IMG/VR virus record: IMGVR_UViG_3300043399_000251
Coordinates: 1 to 42,745 of that record
Length of the DNA: 42,745 bases
Origin: a virus
Direction: 5' to 3' (one strand)
The position numbers and the translations under genes were made by a program. Positions within the stretch are counted from its first letter, which is position 1. Each line of letters starts with the position of its first letter. This document shows positions 6,411 through 13,725 of this stretch, one piece after another. The notes beneath the pieces are model-generated. The model was not told where the DNA came from and made no database searches. It was given only the letters and a program-made list of their open reading frames with translations.

Positions 6411-6897
6411 ACTGTTCCATTGTATGAGTTAGCCAGAAGTATGTACAGCCTTTGTCTGGGCAGCACACATAGTCCATGAATATCTTGCCTTCTGGCTCAT
6501 ATTCGGCATAATGAACAGGGTCTTTTTGCCATAGACGACCACGATGTGTAATCATAATTCTATCTGCTACTTCATTGTTTGTCATCCAAGCTGGCATTTC
6601 ATATGGTTGATGTACAAAGTGTGTCTTGTAGATATCTTTGATTACACCCCAATTGTTTTCCCACTTGTATCCACGATTACGCATTTCATTGCGGATAGCC
6701 TTAAGATAAAAGTATAGGTCATGTTCATGACCTTCAAACATTTTAACTGCTGGATGGTTTTTCCATCCACTACCCTTTTGAACACCTGCTAATACAGCCA
6801 TAATCTGACGACCTTCAAGTAGTTGCTTGACAAGTCTTTTATAGTCTAAGGCTTCTGCACAAAGTTGGTAATTATACTCAGGTAAAAATACTTGCAT
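6403..6897 (-). CDS. Pyrimidine-dimer DNA glycosylase-like family protein (MSMEG_6728 type)
   Basis: The 164-aa product begins MQVFLPEYNYQLCAEALDY, followed by KRLVKQLLEGRQIMAVLAG, GWKNHPAVKMFEGHEHDLYFY and RNRGYKWENN. This order matches an actinobacterial and phage family often annotated as pyrimidine-dimer glycosylase/endonuclease V-like, where LD..RL.KQ..E..QI and WRNHPAV.MW.G are invariant. The enzymatic role of this branch is not firmly known, so DNA repair is an inference from the family name. The start overlaps the previous stop as TAATG. Confidence 0.6.
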   Translation of the reverse strand: MQVFLPEYNYQLCAEALDYKRLVKQLLEGRQIMAVLAGVQKGSGWKNHPAVKMFEGHEHDLYFYLKAIRNEMRNRGYKWENNWGVIKDIYKTHFVHQPYEMPAWMTNNEVADRIMITHRGRLWQKDPVHYAEYEPEGKIFMDYVCCPDKGCTYFWLTHTMEQYD

Positions 6898-7169
6898 TAT
6901 TCCTCTTCAAATAGTACTGGTTGTGTTGTATCTACGCTATCATCAACATAGATGTCAATTATACCAGCGTTACGGAGAAATGTAAAGGTTGCCATGAGCC
7001 ATTCTCTAGACTCACAAGTAAAGCATCCACAGTAGGCATCGAAAGGTTGCCAACCTTCTGGAAGTTCACTTTCGTCTAAATTAATAGAATCAAAGCAATT
7101 ACTCATATGAAATTCAAGATAGGATTCTAATTTCTTAGCCAAATCTGTGGATAGCTTCACTTCGTTCAT
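6897..7169 (-). CDS. Hypothetical protein, 90 aa
   Basis: A soluble acidic protein with three cysteines in DAYCGCFTCESREW. It is the second gene of the operon that begins at the promoter at 7641-7669, one base after the secreted protein gene. No family recognised. Confidence 0.55.
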   Translation of the reverse strand: MNEVKLSTDLAKKLESYLEFHMSNCFDSINLDESELPEGWQPFDAYCGCFTCESREWLMATFTFLRNAGIIDIYVDDSVDTTQPVLFEEE

Positions 7170-7170
7170 A

Positions 7171-7593
7171 TTAGAAATAGTCCTCTACCATGTAGATGTA
7201 TTCTGGACAAAGGTTGCCTACAGCAGCACCAATTAGCAATCCAACCGCTTCATATTCTGAATCGGAAGATAGATTAGAGTTATATACAAATTCATAAATA
7301 ATGTCATCAACTGTGTATCCCTCGTCAAGTACAGAACATACTTGGTATCCCATTTGCAACAATTCAGCATCCGAGATGTTTGCAATAACAGAATTTCCAT
7401 ATCCATTTACAGAATTTAAGAATTGCTCTTCATCTGTATACACTGGCTCTGGTTCTGGAGTCCATTCATTAGTTACCTCTGGGGCTGGACTAGTATTATT
7501 ATTTGTAGCACTATTGGAACTTCCAAACATAAACGCTACTGCTGCCAATAGGACAGCACCACCAATAAAGAGTGGCTTTTGATTTTTTTCCAC
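7171..7593 (-). CDS. Secreted or membrane-anchored DUF732-like protein, 140 aa
   Basis: The GTG start follows AAGGAG. Residues 8-26 form a hydrophobic signal anchor (LFIGGAVLLAAVAFMFG), followed by a Pro/Glu-rich linker and a domain with two cysteines (YQVCSVLDEGYTVDDII, AVGNLCPEYIYMV). The D..FL, G..VC..L..G and A...LCP spacing matches DUF732, a small exported domain typical of actinobacteria. It is a paralogue of the next gene. Its place near the lysis block suggests a cell-envelope role. The promoter at 7641-7669 serves it. Confidence 0.7.
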   Translation of the reverse strand: MEKNQKPLFIGGAVLLAAVAFMFGSSNSATNNNTSPAPEVTNEWTPEPEPVYTDEEQFLNSVNGYGNSVIANISDAELLQMGYQVCSVLDEGYTVDDIIYEFVYNSNLSSDSEYEAVGLLIGAAVGNLCPEYIYMVEDYF

Positions 7594-7619
7594 TGTTCTC
7601 CTTAGAACATATTATGAAT

Positions 7620-7634
7620 GTGATTTTTTATCAC
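7620..7634. promoter_or_regulatory. Inverted repeat at the transcription start, possible operator
   Basis: GTGAT-TTTTT-ATCAC lies just downstream of the -10 hexamer at 7641-7646, where transcription should begin. It could be a repressor site or a short 5' hairpin. Confidence 0.4.
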
Positions 7635-7640
7635 TAGATT

Positions 7641-7669
7641 AATATACCAGATTGCTCTGGATTTGTCAA
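7641..7669 (-). promoter_or_regulatory. Leftward promoter, TTGACA-N17-TATATT
   Basis: Read on the minus strand, TTGACA (7669-7664) and TATATT (7646-7641) are 17 bp apart, a near-consensus sigma-70 type promoter. It overlaps the end of the upstream DUF732-like gene and drives the gene starting at 7593. Confidence 0.75.
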
Positions 7670-7670
7670 G

Positions 7671-8021
7671 TTATTTTACCCAAGAATCTACTTGGTACTG
7701 ATATTCTGGACAAAAATATTCTACGCTATATTTAACAACTATAGCACCATATATAAATGTCTCATCATTTCTTTTCTTTTGGTCAAACACAACGGCATAC
7801 ACTGCATCATCGGCTGTTTGCCCCTCTCTTAAAATACCACAAACAAAGTCTGGCATTAAAAGAAGCTTTTTATCACTTTGCTTGCTTGCAATAGAGTGAT
7901 TTAGTTCTTTAATAGAGTTAAGATAGTTTTGCTCTACAAGACCATCTTCATACGAATATACTGTGCTAATAACGCTTATAGCAGTAATAACAATAGCAAT
8001 TTTAATAAATAAATTTTTCAT
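7671..8021 (-). CDS. Secreted DUF732-like protein, 116 aa, probably leaderless mRNA
   Basis: The N-terminus MKNLFIKIAIVITAISVIST is a signal peptide or anchor. The mature part repeats the DUF732-like pattern of its neighbour (PDFVCGILREGQTADDAVYA, SVEYFCPEYQYQVD), with two cysteines in matching places. The -10 hexamer TAGGAT ends 6 nt before the ATG and no Shine-Dalgarno precedes it, so the mRNA likely begins at the start codon. The pair of paralogues, each with its own promoter, suggests two differently expressed exported proteins. Confidence 0.7.
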   Translation of the reverse strand: MKNLFIKIAIVITAISVISTVYSYEDGLVEQNYLNSIKELNHSIASKQSDKKLLLMPDFVCGILREGQTADDAVYAVVFDQKKRNDETFIYGAIVVKYSVEYFCPEYQYQVDSWVK

Positions 8022-8092
8022 TGGGAAATCCTATCATAATAAAAAGATTCTGTCAATAGGAAAACCCTCCCAATGTAGGGAGGGAAATCCAT
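8018..8092 (-). CDS. Possible 24-aa leader peptide
   Basis: A 24-codon frame (MDFPPYIGRVFLLTESFYYD and on) starts 7 nt after the TATACT of the promoter at 8100-8128. Its TGA overlaps the next ATG as ATGA. The hairpin at 8065-8084 lies inside the frame. The arrangement resembles a leader peptide with an attenuator, but the frame is short and could be chance. Confidence 0.3.
   Translation of the reverse strand: MDFPPYIGRVFLLTESFYYDRISQ
8028..8056 (-). promoter_or_regulatory. Leftward promoter, TTGACA-N17-TAGGAT
   Basis: TTGACA (8056-8051) and TAGGAT (8033-8028) are spaced by 17 bp on the minus strand. The ATG of the DUF732-like gene begins 6 nt after the -10, so transcription and translation should start at the same base. 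Confidence 0.7.
8065..8084 (-). terminator. Hairpin terminator or attenuator after the holin genes
   Basis: A perfect 7-bp GC stem (CCCTCCC, loop TACATT, GGGAGGG on the minus strand) is followed by TTTTCC. It lies 22 nt past the stop of the holin-like gene and just upstream of the next promoter. Confidence 0.7.
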
Positions 8093-8099
8093 AAGTTAA

Positions 8100-8128
8100 A
8101 GTATACTACTTCTTTGCTCTTTTGTCAA
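8100..8128 (-). promoter_or_regulatory. Leftward promoter, TTGACA-N17-TATACT, directly before a hairpin
   Basis: TTGACA (8128-8123) and TATACT (8105-8100) on the minus strand are 17 bp apart and overlap the end of the holin-like gene. A transcript starting near 8093 meets the hairpin at 8065-8084 almost at once, giving either a tiny RNA or an attenuated leader. Confidence 0.55.
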
Positions 8129-8348
8129 CCTTAGCGAATGCATCGTTTACTTCATCTCTTGAAAGCTTTCCGTCTTCTAAGTATGCTCTTGCAAGAGACT
8201 CAACAACTGTTGCTACTCCGATACCGCCAGCTAAAACTGCTGCTTGCCAGACTTCAATGCCCACAAGAGAACCAGCACCAATTACGCTGAGACCAGAGGC
8301 TGCGAATACTGCAACAATTCTCATCAAGATATTGCTGATATTATTCAT
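8106..8348 (-). CDS. Putative holin, 80 aa
   Basis: Two hydrophobic helices (about 8-27, LMRIVAVFAASGLSVIGAG, and 30-48, EVWQAAVLAGGIGVATVV) are followed by SLARAYLEDGKLSRDEVNDAF and a basic tail. The VVESLARAYLEDGKL signature occurs in actinophage holin-like proteins near lysis genes. Holins form lesions in the cytoplasmic membrane that time lysis. It overlaps the next small membrane gene by 8 bp, a usual two-holin arrangement. Confidence 0.7.
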   Translation of the reverse strand: MNNISNILMRIVAVFAASGLSVIGAGSLVGIEVWQAAVLAGGIGVATVVESLARAYLEDGKLSRDEVNDAFAKVDKRAKK

Positions 8349-8523
8349 CTTTGCCCTCCTCTCTGATTCCCATAGAGACTAACCAAATAAACACTGACCA
8401 AAGAATTGCCCAACCAACTACTGTCTTAGCACTTCCTTCAAGAACTACCCAAGCAATAAACATACCTAATAGGGTGAATGTTTGATTAAGAATTTCTTTG
8501 AACCAATTAAATAGCCATTTCAT
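8341..8523 (-). CDS. Small membrane protein of the lysis cassette, 60 aa
   Basis: An amphipathic start (MKWLFNWFKEILNQTF) leads into TLLGMFIAWVVLEGSA, then a second hydrophobic stretch (VVGWAILWSVFIWLVSMGI) and a charged tail. It lies one base from the PA14 gene and overlaps the holin. It may be a second holin or an antiholin; the sequence alone does not decide. Confidence 0.65.
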   Translation of the reverse strand: MKWLFNWFKEILNQTFTLLGMFIAWVVLEGSAKTVVGWAILWSVFIWLVSMGIREEGKDE

Positions 8524-9753
8524 CTATCTTATCCTCCCTACCATACTTGCTGTTGTTAGCACTTGACCAGCTATAACTGCTGCTAAAACAACTTTCTGAG
8601 ACTCTTTTCGCTTTTCTGGTGTCATATCTGCACCAATGTTTGCGAAGGCGGTAAGTGCCTTTCCTGGGTCTGTAAAGACCGCTCCGAGAATCTCTGATGG
8701 ATTCTCGAAAACTTGTAGTGCGTCTGCCACTTCTGCTGTTAAAACTACACCATTTTCTAGGGTAACAGGCTGGTCTGGTGGCAACTCCGAGTAATCAATT
8801 CCCATTTCTATAAGAACATCTGCTGGAATTGGCTCAGATTCATATTTATTTAATAGCTCATTTACACCATCTAGTTCTGGTTGCTCTGTAGGCTTCACAG
8901 AAGGCTCTGGTTTAGGTTCTAAGGCTGTTTCCTCTGGAGTAGGTAGATTTGTTGGCTCTGGCTCTTTTGTAGGCTCTACAGTCGGTTCTATGGTCGGTTC
9001 TACCGTAGGCTCTGGAGTGGGTTCTACTGTTTCTGTTTCAGTAGGTTCTGGGGTAGGCTCAACTGTCTCGGTTGGCTCTGGTGTTGGCTCAACTGTTTCT
9101 GTGGGCGTTGGTGTGGGTGTAGGCTCTGATGGACACTCTGATATATCAAAAACTAGGCTTCCGTCCCAACATTCAACATCTGGTTCTGGAACGATTGGTT
9201 CCTGAGAAAAAGCACTAGGTGGAACTACATCAATTGTTTGTGAATTAGGTATGGTCCAAAACAGTCTAGCATCTGCAGCCCCTCCAGACTCATGCTGCAG
9301 AACTTTTATCTCATAAGAGACTCCAGCCTCCAGCTCTATCTGACCAGAACCATTGTATAGCCAGGCTCCCTGTTCCCACCAACTATATACAACATCAATA
9401 CCGTTTATTTTAACAATCATTCCATCATCGTTGCTTGTGTAAAATGTATATAGTCCTGTTTCTGGAACTGTAATATATCCTATCCATAGGTTTGTAAAGA
9501 ATTCAGGGTTATCTGGGTTACATTCTGTAGCGTTACCACCCCATGAGTAATCAATATTATTTGAAACTGTGCAGTATGTATAGTTATTTATATCAAAATC
9601 TGGGGATATTTGGTCTGTATATGCTACATCTATTTTTGAATACCATTTAAGTCCTGGCTGAGTGAGGGCATATGTTGGTGAGATAAGGAAAATTAAATAA
9701 GAAAGTATTATTGGCACTAAAGCAATAATGTTTAATATCTTCTTCTTATTCAA
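8524..9753 (-). CDS. Secreted PA14-domain protein with Pro/Thr/Glu stalk, 409 aa
   Basis: Residues 1-29 form a signal peptide (LVPIILSYLIFLISPTYA). Residues about 33-180 look like a PA14 (GLEYA-type) carbohydrate-binding domain: PETGLYTFYTSNDDGMIVKING, GVSYEIKVLQHESGGAA and ARLFWTIP are its landmark strands. A stalk of TPTPTPTETVEPTPEPT repeats spans about 210-305, then a 100-residue helical part ends in a hydrophobic helix and RIR. Such a layout suits a surface-exposed, wall-spanning protein. It has its own promoter and sits between a lysozyme-like gene and the holins. It might bind host glycans during lysis or superinfection, which is inference. Confidence 0.75.
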   Translation of the reverse strand: MNKKKILNIIALVPIILSYLIFLISPTYALTQPGLKWYSKIDVAYTDQISPDFDINNYTYCTVSNNIDYSWGGNATECNPDNPEFFTNLWIGYITVPETGLYTFYTSNDDGMIVKINGIDVVYSWWEQGAWLYNGSGQIELEAGVSYEIKVLQHESGGAADARLFWTIPNSQTIDVVPPSAFSQEPIVPEPDVECWDGSLVFDISECPSEPTPTPTPTETVEPTPEPTETVEPTPEPTETETVEPTPEPTVEPTIEPTVEPTKEPEPTNLPTPEETALEPKPEPSVKPTEQPELDGVNELLNKYESEPIPADVLIEMGIDYSELPPDQPVTLENGVVLTAEVADALQVFENPSEILGAVFTDPGKALTAFANIGADMTPEKRKESQKVVLAAVIAGQVLTTASMVGRIR

Positions 9754-9767
9754 TTACCTTTCTCCTA

Positions 9768-9784
9768 AGCAAACAATGTTTGCT
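9768..9784. promoter_or_regulatory. 17-bp palindrome in the leader of the PA14 gene, possible operator
   Basis: AGCAAACA-A-TGTTTGCT is a perfect inverted repeat with 8-bp arms. It lies at the predicted transcription start, just after the TATAAT at 9791-9796, and upstream of the AGGAGAAAGG ribosome binding site. Confidence 0.55.
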
Positions 9785-9790
9785 AGGTTA

Positions 9791-9796
9791 ATTATA
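9791..9796 (-). promoter_or_regulatory. -10 element of the PA14 gene promoter
   Basis: On the minus strand the sequence is AGTATAATTAA, a perfect TATAAT. The best -35 at 17 bp (TTCGTA) is poor, so the promoter may need an activator. Confidence 0.5.
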
Positions 9797-9820
9797 CTTT
9801 ATATTTGAACTAAATACGAA

Positions 9821-9848
9821 AAGGGGACAGAAATTAATCTGTCCCCTT
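9821..9848 (-). terminator. Terminator after the lysozyme-like gene
   Basis: AAGGGGACAG and CTGTCCCCTT form a 10-bp stem with an 8-nt loop. On the minus strand it ends in TTTT, a standard intrinsic terminator, 19 nt past the stop at 9867. Confidence 0.8.
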
Positions 9849-9866
9849 CTCTGGGTACATTCTAAA

Positions 9867-10397
9867 TTAATACCAATTTTTTAATTTAAAATGAGCATAA
9901 GCATCACAAGGAGAACCGTATCTAACTTTGATATATTTGACTCCCCATTTAATTTGTGTTGCTGGATTAGTCTTCCAATCTTTACCTTCACTTGCCATTT
10001 TATTAGCAGGAAGAGATTGAGGAATACCATAAGCTCCAGATGATGGATTCTCAGCTAAGTGATTCCATCCGCTTTCGTGTGTCCAAAGATTACTTAAACA
10101 GGTAAATTGTTTCTTTCCCCATTTATGCTTTTCTTGGATATACCACTTTGCGTATATCTTGTTACTTGTTGGTTTTCCTAAAACAATTTTAATAGAAACT
10201 TCATTTGGTCTGTTTCTACTTACTTTTATTTTAGAAGACCTACTAGCAAGGGTCTTGTCATGACCCTTCAGCTCCTTTATTTTAGACTCAGAAATAACTA
10301 CCGCTGAGCCTACTTGAGAAGCTAGAGCAGGGTCTTGACTTGTGTTTGACCCTACTACGGCTAGAGTTACTACAATGAGTGTTGTTGCTATTTTCAT
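9867..10397 (-). CDS. Secreted lysozyme-like (transglycosylase / Apf C-terminal type) protein, 176 aa
   Basis: A signal peptide (MKIATTLIVVTLAVVGSNT) precedes a basic linker and a lysozyme-fold domain at about 75-176. The domain starts FTCLSNLWTHESGWNHLAEN, where Glu in HESGW is the expected catalytic residue. It continues with SGAYGIPQSLPANKM, NPATQIKWGVKYI and RYGSPCDAYAHF. This matches the aggregation-promoting-factor/SLT-like wall hydrolases of actinobacteria. Two cysteines could form a disulfide outside the cell. It may be a second muralytic enzyme beside the endolysin at 21527, or aid late release or entry. Confidence 0.8.
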   Translation of the reverse strand: MKIATTLIVVTLAVVGSNTSQDPALASQVGSAVVISESKIKELKGHDKTLASRSSKIKVSRNRPNEVSIKIVLGKPTSNKIYAKWYIQEKHKWGKKQFTCLSNLWTHESGWNHLAENPSSGAYGIPQSLPANKMASEGKDWKTNPATQIKWGVKYIKVRYGSPCDAYAHFKLKNWY

Positions 10398-10436
10398 AGC
10401 CTTACCACCTTTCGCAACCGCCCTCGTAGGACAGTT

Positions 10437-11456
10437 TTATTTTATTGCATGTGGAACAGACTCACCTTTTGCAAGACTTGACACCTCCACATACATACAT
10501 TCTACACTAAGGTCAGACAATTTGTCAATACCAGTGTAAGAAATGCCCGATTTGATACCATTTTTGAAGGTTTCTAGCGTATCTCTAACATCTCCTTTAT
10601 ATGGAATTGTTGTTGATATTCCTTCAATTACTGATACATTACCTCGTGAACGCTGTGCATCTGCACTAGCCATTCCACGAAATTCTTTGCTAATTGGATG
10701 ATAGTTTTCATCATAATGGGTTTCCCCAGGAGATTGTTGATGACCTGCTAACAGTGAGCCAAGCATAACTGCATGAGCACCTGCAGCAAAAGCCTTTACA
10801 GCATCTCCACTATTTTTAATTCCACCATCAGCAATAATTGCTGCATCACCTTCTTGCCATCTTTCTGCAATATCTATAATAGATGTAAGCGTTGGAATTC
10901 CGTGACCAGTTACAATACGAGTTGTACAGGCTGAACCACCACCGATTCCTACACGGATTGAATCTGCACCAGCATCACTTAAACGCTTAAATCCGTCCCA
11001 AGTTGAAACATTGCCAGCCATGATATGAACACCAAGAGATGATAAATTCTTTACAGCTTTAATTGCATTTTCATTATGACCATTTGCAGTATCTACAATT
11101 AGTCCCATAGCACCATTTTCTACAAGATTTTCTGCATGCTCAAGGTATTTACCAGTAGCACCTACAGCAAAAAATGCAGCGTAATGTCCAAGTCTTTCAA
11201 GTATTTCAAGTTGTTCTTTCTCAGACATATATCTATGAATAGAGCCGACAGCACCTTTCTCTGCTAGTACTGCACACATCTCAACTCCACACACGGTATC
11301 CATTGGTGCGGCAATGATTGGAAACGACAGCCCAATCTTATTCTTCTTACCAAATACCATAGTTAGGTCAATGTCGTGACGACTACTTACATTAGAGTGC
11401 TGTGGCACAAGAAGGATGTCATCAAAGGACAAAGCCTTATCAATATATTTTTTCAT
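10437..11456 (-). CDS. guaB: IMP dehydrogenase / GMP reductase family enzyme without CBS domains
   Basis: The 339-aa TIM-barrel protein starts [20 protein letters not shown] and keeps [10 protein letters not shown], the [11 protein letters not shown] loop with catalytic Cys177, [20 protein letters not shown] and [10 protein letters not shown]. These are core features of the GuaB/GuaC family, which acts on IMP or GMP with NAD(P). Host IMPDH is about 490 aa with two CBS domains inserted; these are missing, as in GMP reductases. GGGS instead of GPGS in the loop is unusual. Substrate direction cannot be decided. It heads the 3' end of an operon with a methyltransferase and a glycosyltransferase, and probably adjusts the guanine nucleotide supply. 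Confidence 0.85.
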   Translation of the reverse strand: MKKYIDKALSFDDILLVPQHSNVSSRHDIDLTMVFGKKNKIGLSFPIIAAPMDTVCGVEMCAVLAEKGAVGSIHRYMSEKEQLEILERLGHYAAFFAVGATGKYLEHAENLVENGAMGLIVDTANGHNENAIKAVKNLSSLGVHIMAGNVSTWDGFKRLSDAGADSIRVGIGGGSACTTRIVTGHGIPTLTSIIDIAERWQEGDAAIIADGGIKNSGDAVKAFAAGAHAVMLGSLLAGHQQSPGETHYDENYHPISKEFRGMASADAQRSRGNVSVIEGISTTIPYKGDVRDTLETFKNGIKSGISYTGIDKLSDLSVECMYVEVSSLAKGESVPHAIK

Positions 11457-11459
11457 TAA

Positions 11460-12164
11460 TTATCTATTCCAACATTCTGTATTGTTAATTGCTAATTCTT
11501 TATTTACCCACACTTGGTCTTCAATGTCCCAACCCCATTCATACGATAAGTCTGCAAGATAAAATCCATTATCTTCCATAAACTTCTGAACTTCAAGGTT
11601 GTTCTTGTGGTTAGGATGTGTAGGTTTCTTTTCTGTTTCTAAATGGAGTAATTTGACATTACGAAGATTATGTTTAAATCCCTGTAAAACTTGCCAAGTA
11701 TAACCTTCTGTATCAACTTTTACAACATCAATTATTCCATCGGTAAGGTTAATTGTATCTAAAAATGTATCCATTGTCAATACAAAAACACCAACTTGCT
11801 CTATGTGACCCTCTAAATCTTTTTGATTTGCAATTCTTGTAGAAAATAAAGTTGAACAACCTTCATAGTCTTCTCGTTCATGTGTAATCTTCATAAAGGT
11901 ATCTGTGCCATTAAAATCTGAAATAGCAGTGGCATATACCTCCATGAATCCATAATTCTGATATGTTTTCTGTGCTGCATCCCAATTAGCATCAATTGCA
12001 ATTAATCTATTAACTTTTTCTTTTCCTAGCTTATTGGATAGATATGCTAGGTCATGACCATCTCTAGTTCCTAAATCAATAAAAATCTTTGCAGTTTCAC
12101 CAAAGAATTTACGAAAATTAGTTACTACTGGTTCTAATGGATTTACATTAGGCAGATGTCCCAC
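11460..12164 (-). CDS. FkbM-family methyltransferase
   Basis: The GTG start follows GGAG and overlaps the glycosyltransferase gene by 17 bp. The 234-aa protein has the SAM-binding motif IFIDLGTRDGHDLAYLS at about 27-43, an acidic IAIDAN (motif II) and IDVVKVDTEGYTWQVLQG, the signature DTEG of FkbM O-methyltransferases. LHLETEKK follows near 175. Such enzymes methylate sugars or secondary metabolites. With the neighbouring glycosyltransferase it could modify host or virion glycans, or DNA-linked sugars, which is inference. Confidence 0.85.
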   Translation of the reverse strand: MGHLPNVNPLEPVVTNFRKFFGETAKIFIDLGTRDGHDLAYLSNKLGKEKVNRLIAIDANWDAAQKTYQNYGFMEVYATAISDFNGTDTFMKITHEREDYEGCSTLFSTRIANQKDLEGHIEQVGVFVLTMDTFLDTINLTDGIIDVVKVDTEGYTWQVLQGFKHNLRNVKLLHLETEKKPTHPNHKNNLEVQKFMEDNGFYLADLSYEWGWDIEDQVWVNKELAINNTECWNR

Positions 12165-13299
12165 TTATACTCCTTAAATATTCTTTTAATGGTTCTGTTG
12201 TTCCAGCCCAGGTCAAGCTGTCTGAACCTTGTCTGTATACTGTAGGTATTTTATTTCTACAGGCATCGGCAATATGCATTCTAAATTCGCTTTCTATATC
12301 TACTATACGAACAAGGTCTGAATCTATAAAATCTTCAAATCCTCTAAATGCAATAGATGTTCCCACAACAGGTCTACCAGATACAAGTGCTTCTGCTGTT
12401 TTTAGATTAGAGCCACCGCCATATGGAATTGGAAGAGCAATAACATTTGCAGACTCGATAAGTTTATTTAAATCTGCGTCTGGCAGTTTTCCCATGAATC
12501 TAATTGTTGTATCGTGAAATTCATTTCTCTCTGGTCCAAGTCTTCCACGAAGACTATTACACATAGTGCCAACAAAGATTAAGTCTGTTGAGTCTGGTAG
12601 CCAATCAACCGCATTATTAAAGTATTTGATTGAGCCTTCAACATTTGGTGGGTGTCCACTTCCAACTACCAATACATATGTATGTGACGACTTAACCTGA
12701 CTTAAATAGGCGTTAGTTCCATTATTAATAGCAATAACATTAGTTGCTCCATTTTTTCTAAACCATTCAGCATCTTGTTCTGTTACGCAAACAACTAAGT
12801 CTGAATTCTTAGCAATTTCAATTTCTGTATCTTCTAAAAAATCAATTACAGAATTAAACTTGCTAGAAGATAAACCTTTTAGTAAATCTGGTTTAAGCAT
12901 AAATTCAATGTTATGACTTGAATGAATAATTTTAACTTCTGGATATTTTTCCTTTAGCTTTTTTACTTCAGTCCACATCCACGGATGGTCAAAAATAATT
13001 GCATCTGGAACGCCTTTGATAAATCTTTCAGTTCCAAAGTCTTTAAATAACATTCTAATATCATCTAATTGTGGATGGTTATCCTGCATAAATTCTGGCA
13101 TCGGTAGCCATCCAAAATGTAAGTTATTAGAATTAATTACATATGAATTAGGAAATACATTGCCGATTGCTTTACTTATTTCCCTAGACCTAATTGCACC
13201 GCCCCATTCTCCATCTGCTGGAAATGGCGATAAAGAAACAATTACTGCATCATCTGGTAAGCTAAAATCATTATCTGAATAAGCTCTAATCTTCTTCAT
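12148..13299 (-). CDS. Glycosyltransferase, GT4-like (GT-B fold)
   Basis: The 383-aa product has an N-terminal domain starting VIVSLSPFPADGEWGGAIRS and a C-terminal nucleotide-sugar domain. The latter includes VLVVGSGHPPNVEGSIKYF, IRFMGKLPDADLNKLIESA and PYGGGSNLKTAEALVSGRPV, where the Lys/Glu pair replaces the usual EGFG..xxEA. It is typical of GT4-like transferases. The acceptor is unknown. It overlaps FkbM by 17 bp and the small gene upstream by 14 bp. Confidence 0.82.
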   Translation of the reverse strand: MKKIRAYSDNDFSLPDDAVIVSLSPFPADGEWGGAIRSREISKAIGNVFPNSYVINSNNLHFGWLPMPEFMQDNHPQLDDIRMLFKDFGTERFIKGVPDAIIFDHPWMWTEVKKLKEKYPEVKIIHSSHNIEFMLKPDLLKGLSSSKFNSVIDFLEDTEIEIAKNSDLVVCVTEQDAEWFRKNGATNVIAINNGTNAYLSQVKSSHTYVLVVGSGHPPNVEGSIKYFNNAVDWLPDSTDLIFVGTMCNSLRGRLGPERNEFHDTTIRFMGKLPDADLNKLIESANVIALPIPYGGGSNLKTAEALVSGRPVVGTSIAFRGFEDFIDSDLVRIVDIESEFRMHIADACRNKIPTVYRQGSDSLTWAGTTEPLKEYLRSISGTSA

Positions 13300-13459
13300 C
13301 TTCTACTTTCTCATAAGCAGAATATTCGCTATTTTCTAAATATTCTTCATAAATAATTCCATCTTTGTACCAGTTGACAAGTGAAAAGAAACTACCATGC
13401 TTAATTATAGTTCCTACACACTGCTCATCAAATATCCAGACTAAATCTCCAGAACTCAT
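13286..13459 (-). CDS. Small acidic hypothetical protein, 57 aa
   Basis: The frame starts at ATG 13459, overlapping the previous stop as ATGA, and ends TAG at 13286 inside the glycosyltransferase start. The protein (MSSGDLVWIFDEQCVGTIIK and on) begins like small SH3/Tudor-like beta folds and ends in an acidic tail. Function unknown. Confidence 0.6.
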   Translation of the reverse strand: MSSGDLVWIFDEQCVGTIIKHGSFFSLVNWYKDGIIYEEYLENSEYSAYEKVEDEED

Positions 13460-13725
13460 CTCATACCTTTCCCTGGTGGGTCTCCCTTAGCCCCATCAAA
13501 ATATACTTTAGTTGCACCCATAGACAAAAGTATTCCTCTAAGTTGATGTAAATACTCTAGAACAGAAACCTTCTGTCCATCGGAGAGAGCCATAATTTGG
13601 TTCTCATAAATCCTGATTGCAATGTAATCAGGAAACTCAACAAAGTCAACGGCAATGCCAGCATAAGGTGGTTTAACAGTTCTAACTGCTGTCATCATTT
13701 CTGATGTATATCTATGCTTTTTCAT
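13456..13725 (-). CDS. Conserved-type hypothetical protein, 89 aa
   Basis: A compact protein with MTAVRTVKPPYAGIAVDFVE, IAIRIYENQIMALSDGQK and YLHQLRGILLSMGATKVYF. The pattern recalls a small phage protein often found in actinophages, of unknown role. It overlaps the WhiB gene by 14 bp. Confidence 0.6.
   Translation of the reverse strand: MKKHRYTSEMMTAVRTVKPPYAGIAVDFVEFPDYIAIRIYENQIMALSDGQKVSVLEYLHQLRGILLSMGATKVYFDGAKGDPPGKGMR

Noticed and set aside
8990-9205. Val/Gly/Ser-rich plus-strand frame
   Set aside because: Complement of the Thr/Pro/Glu stalk of the PA14 protein, with no start signal.
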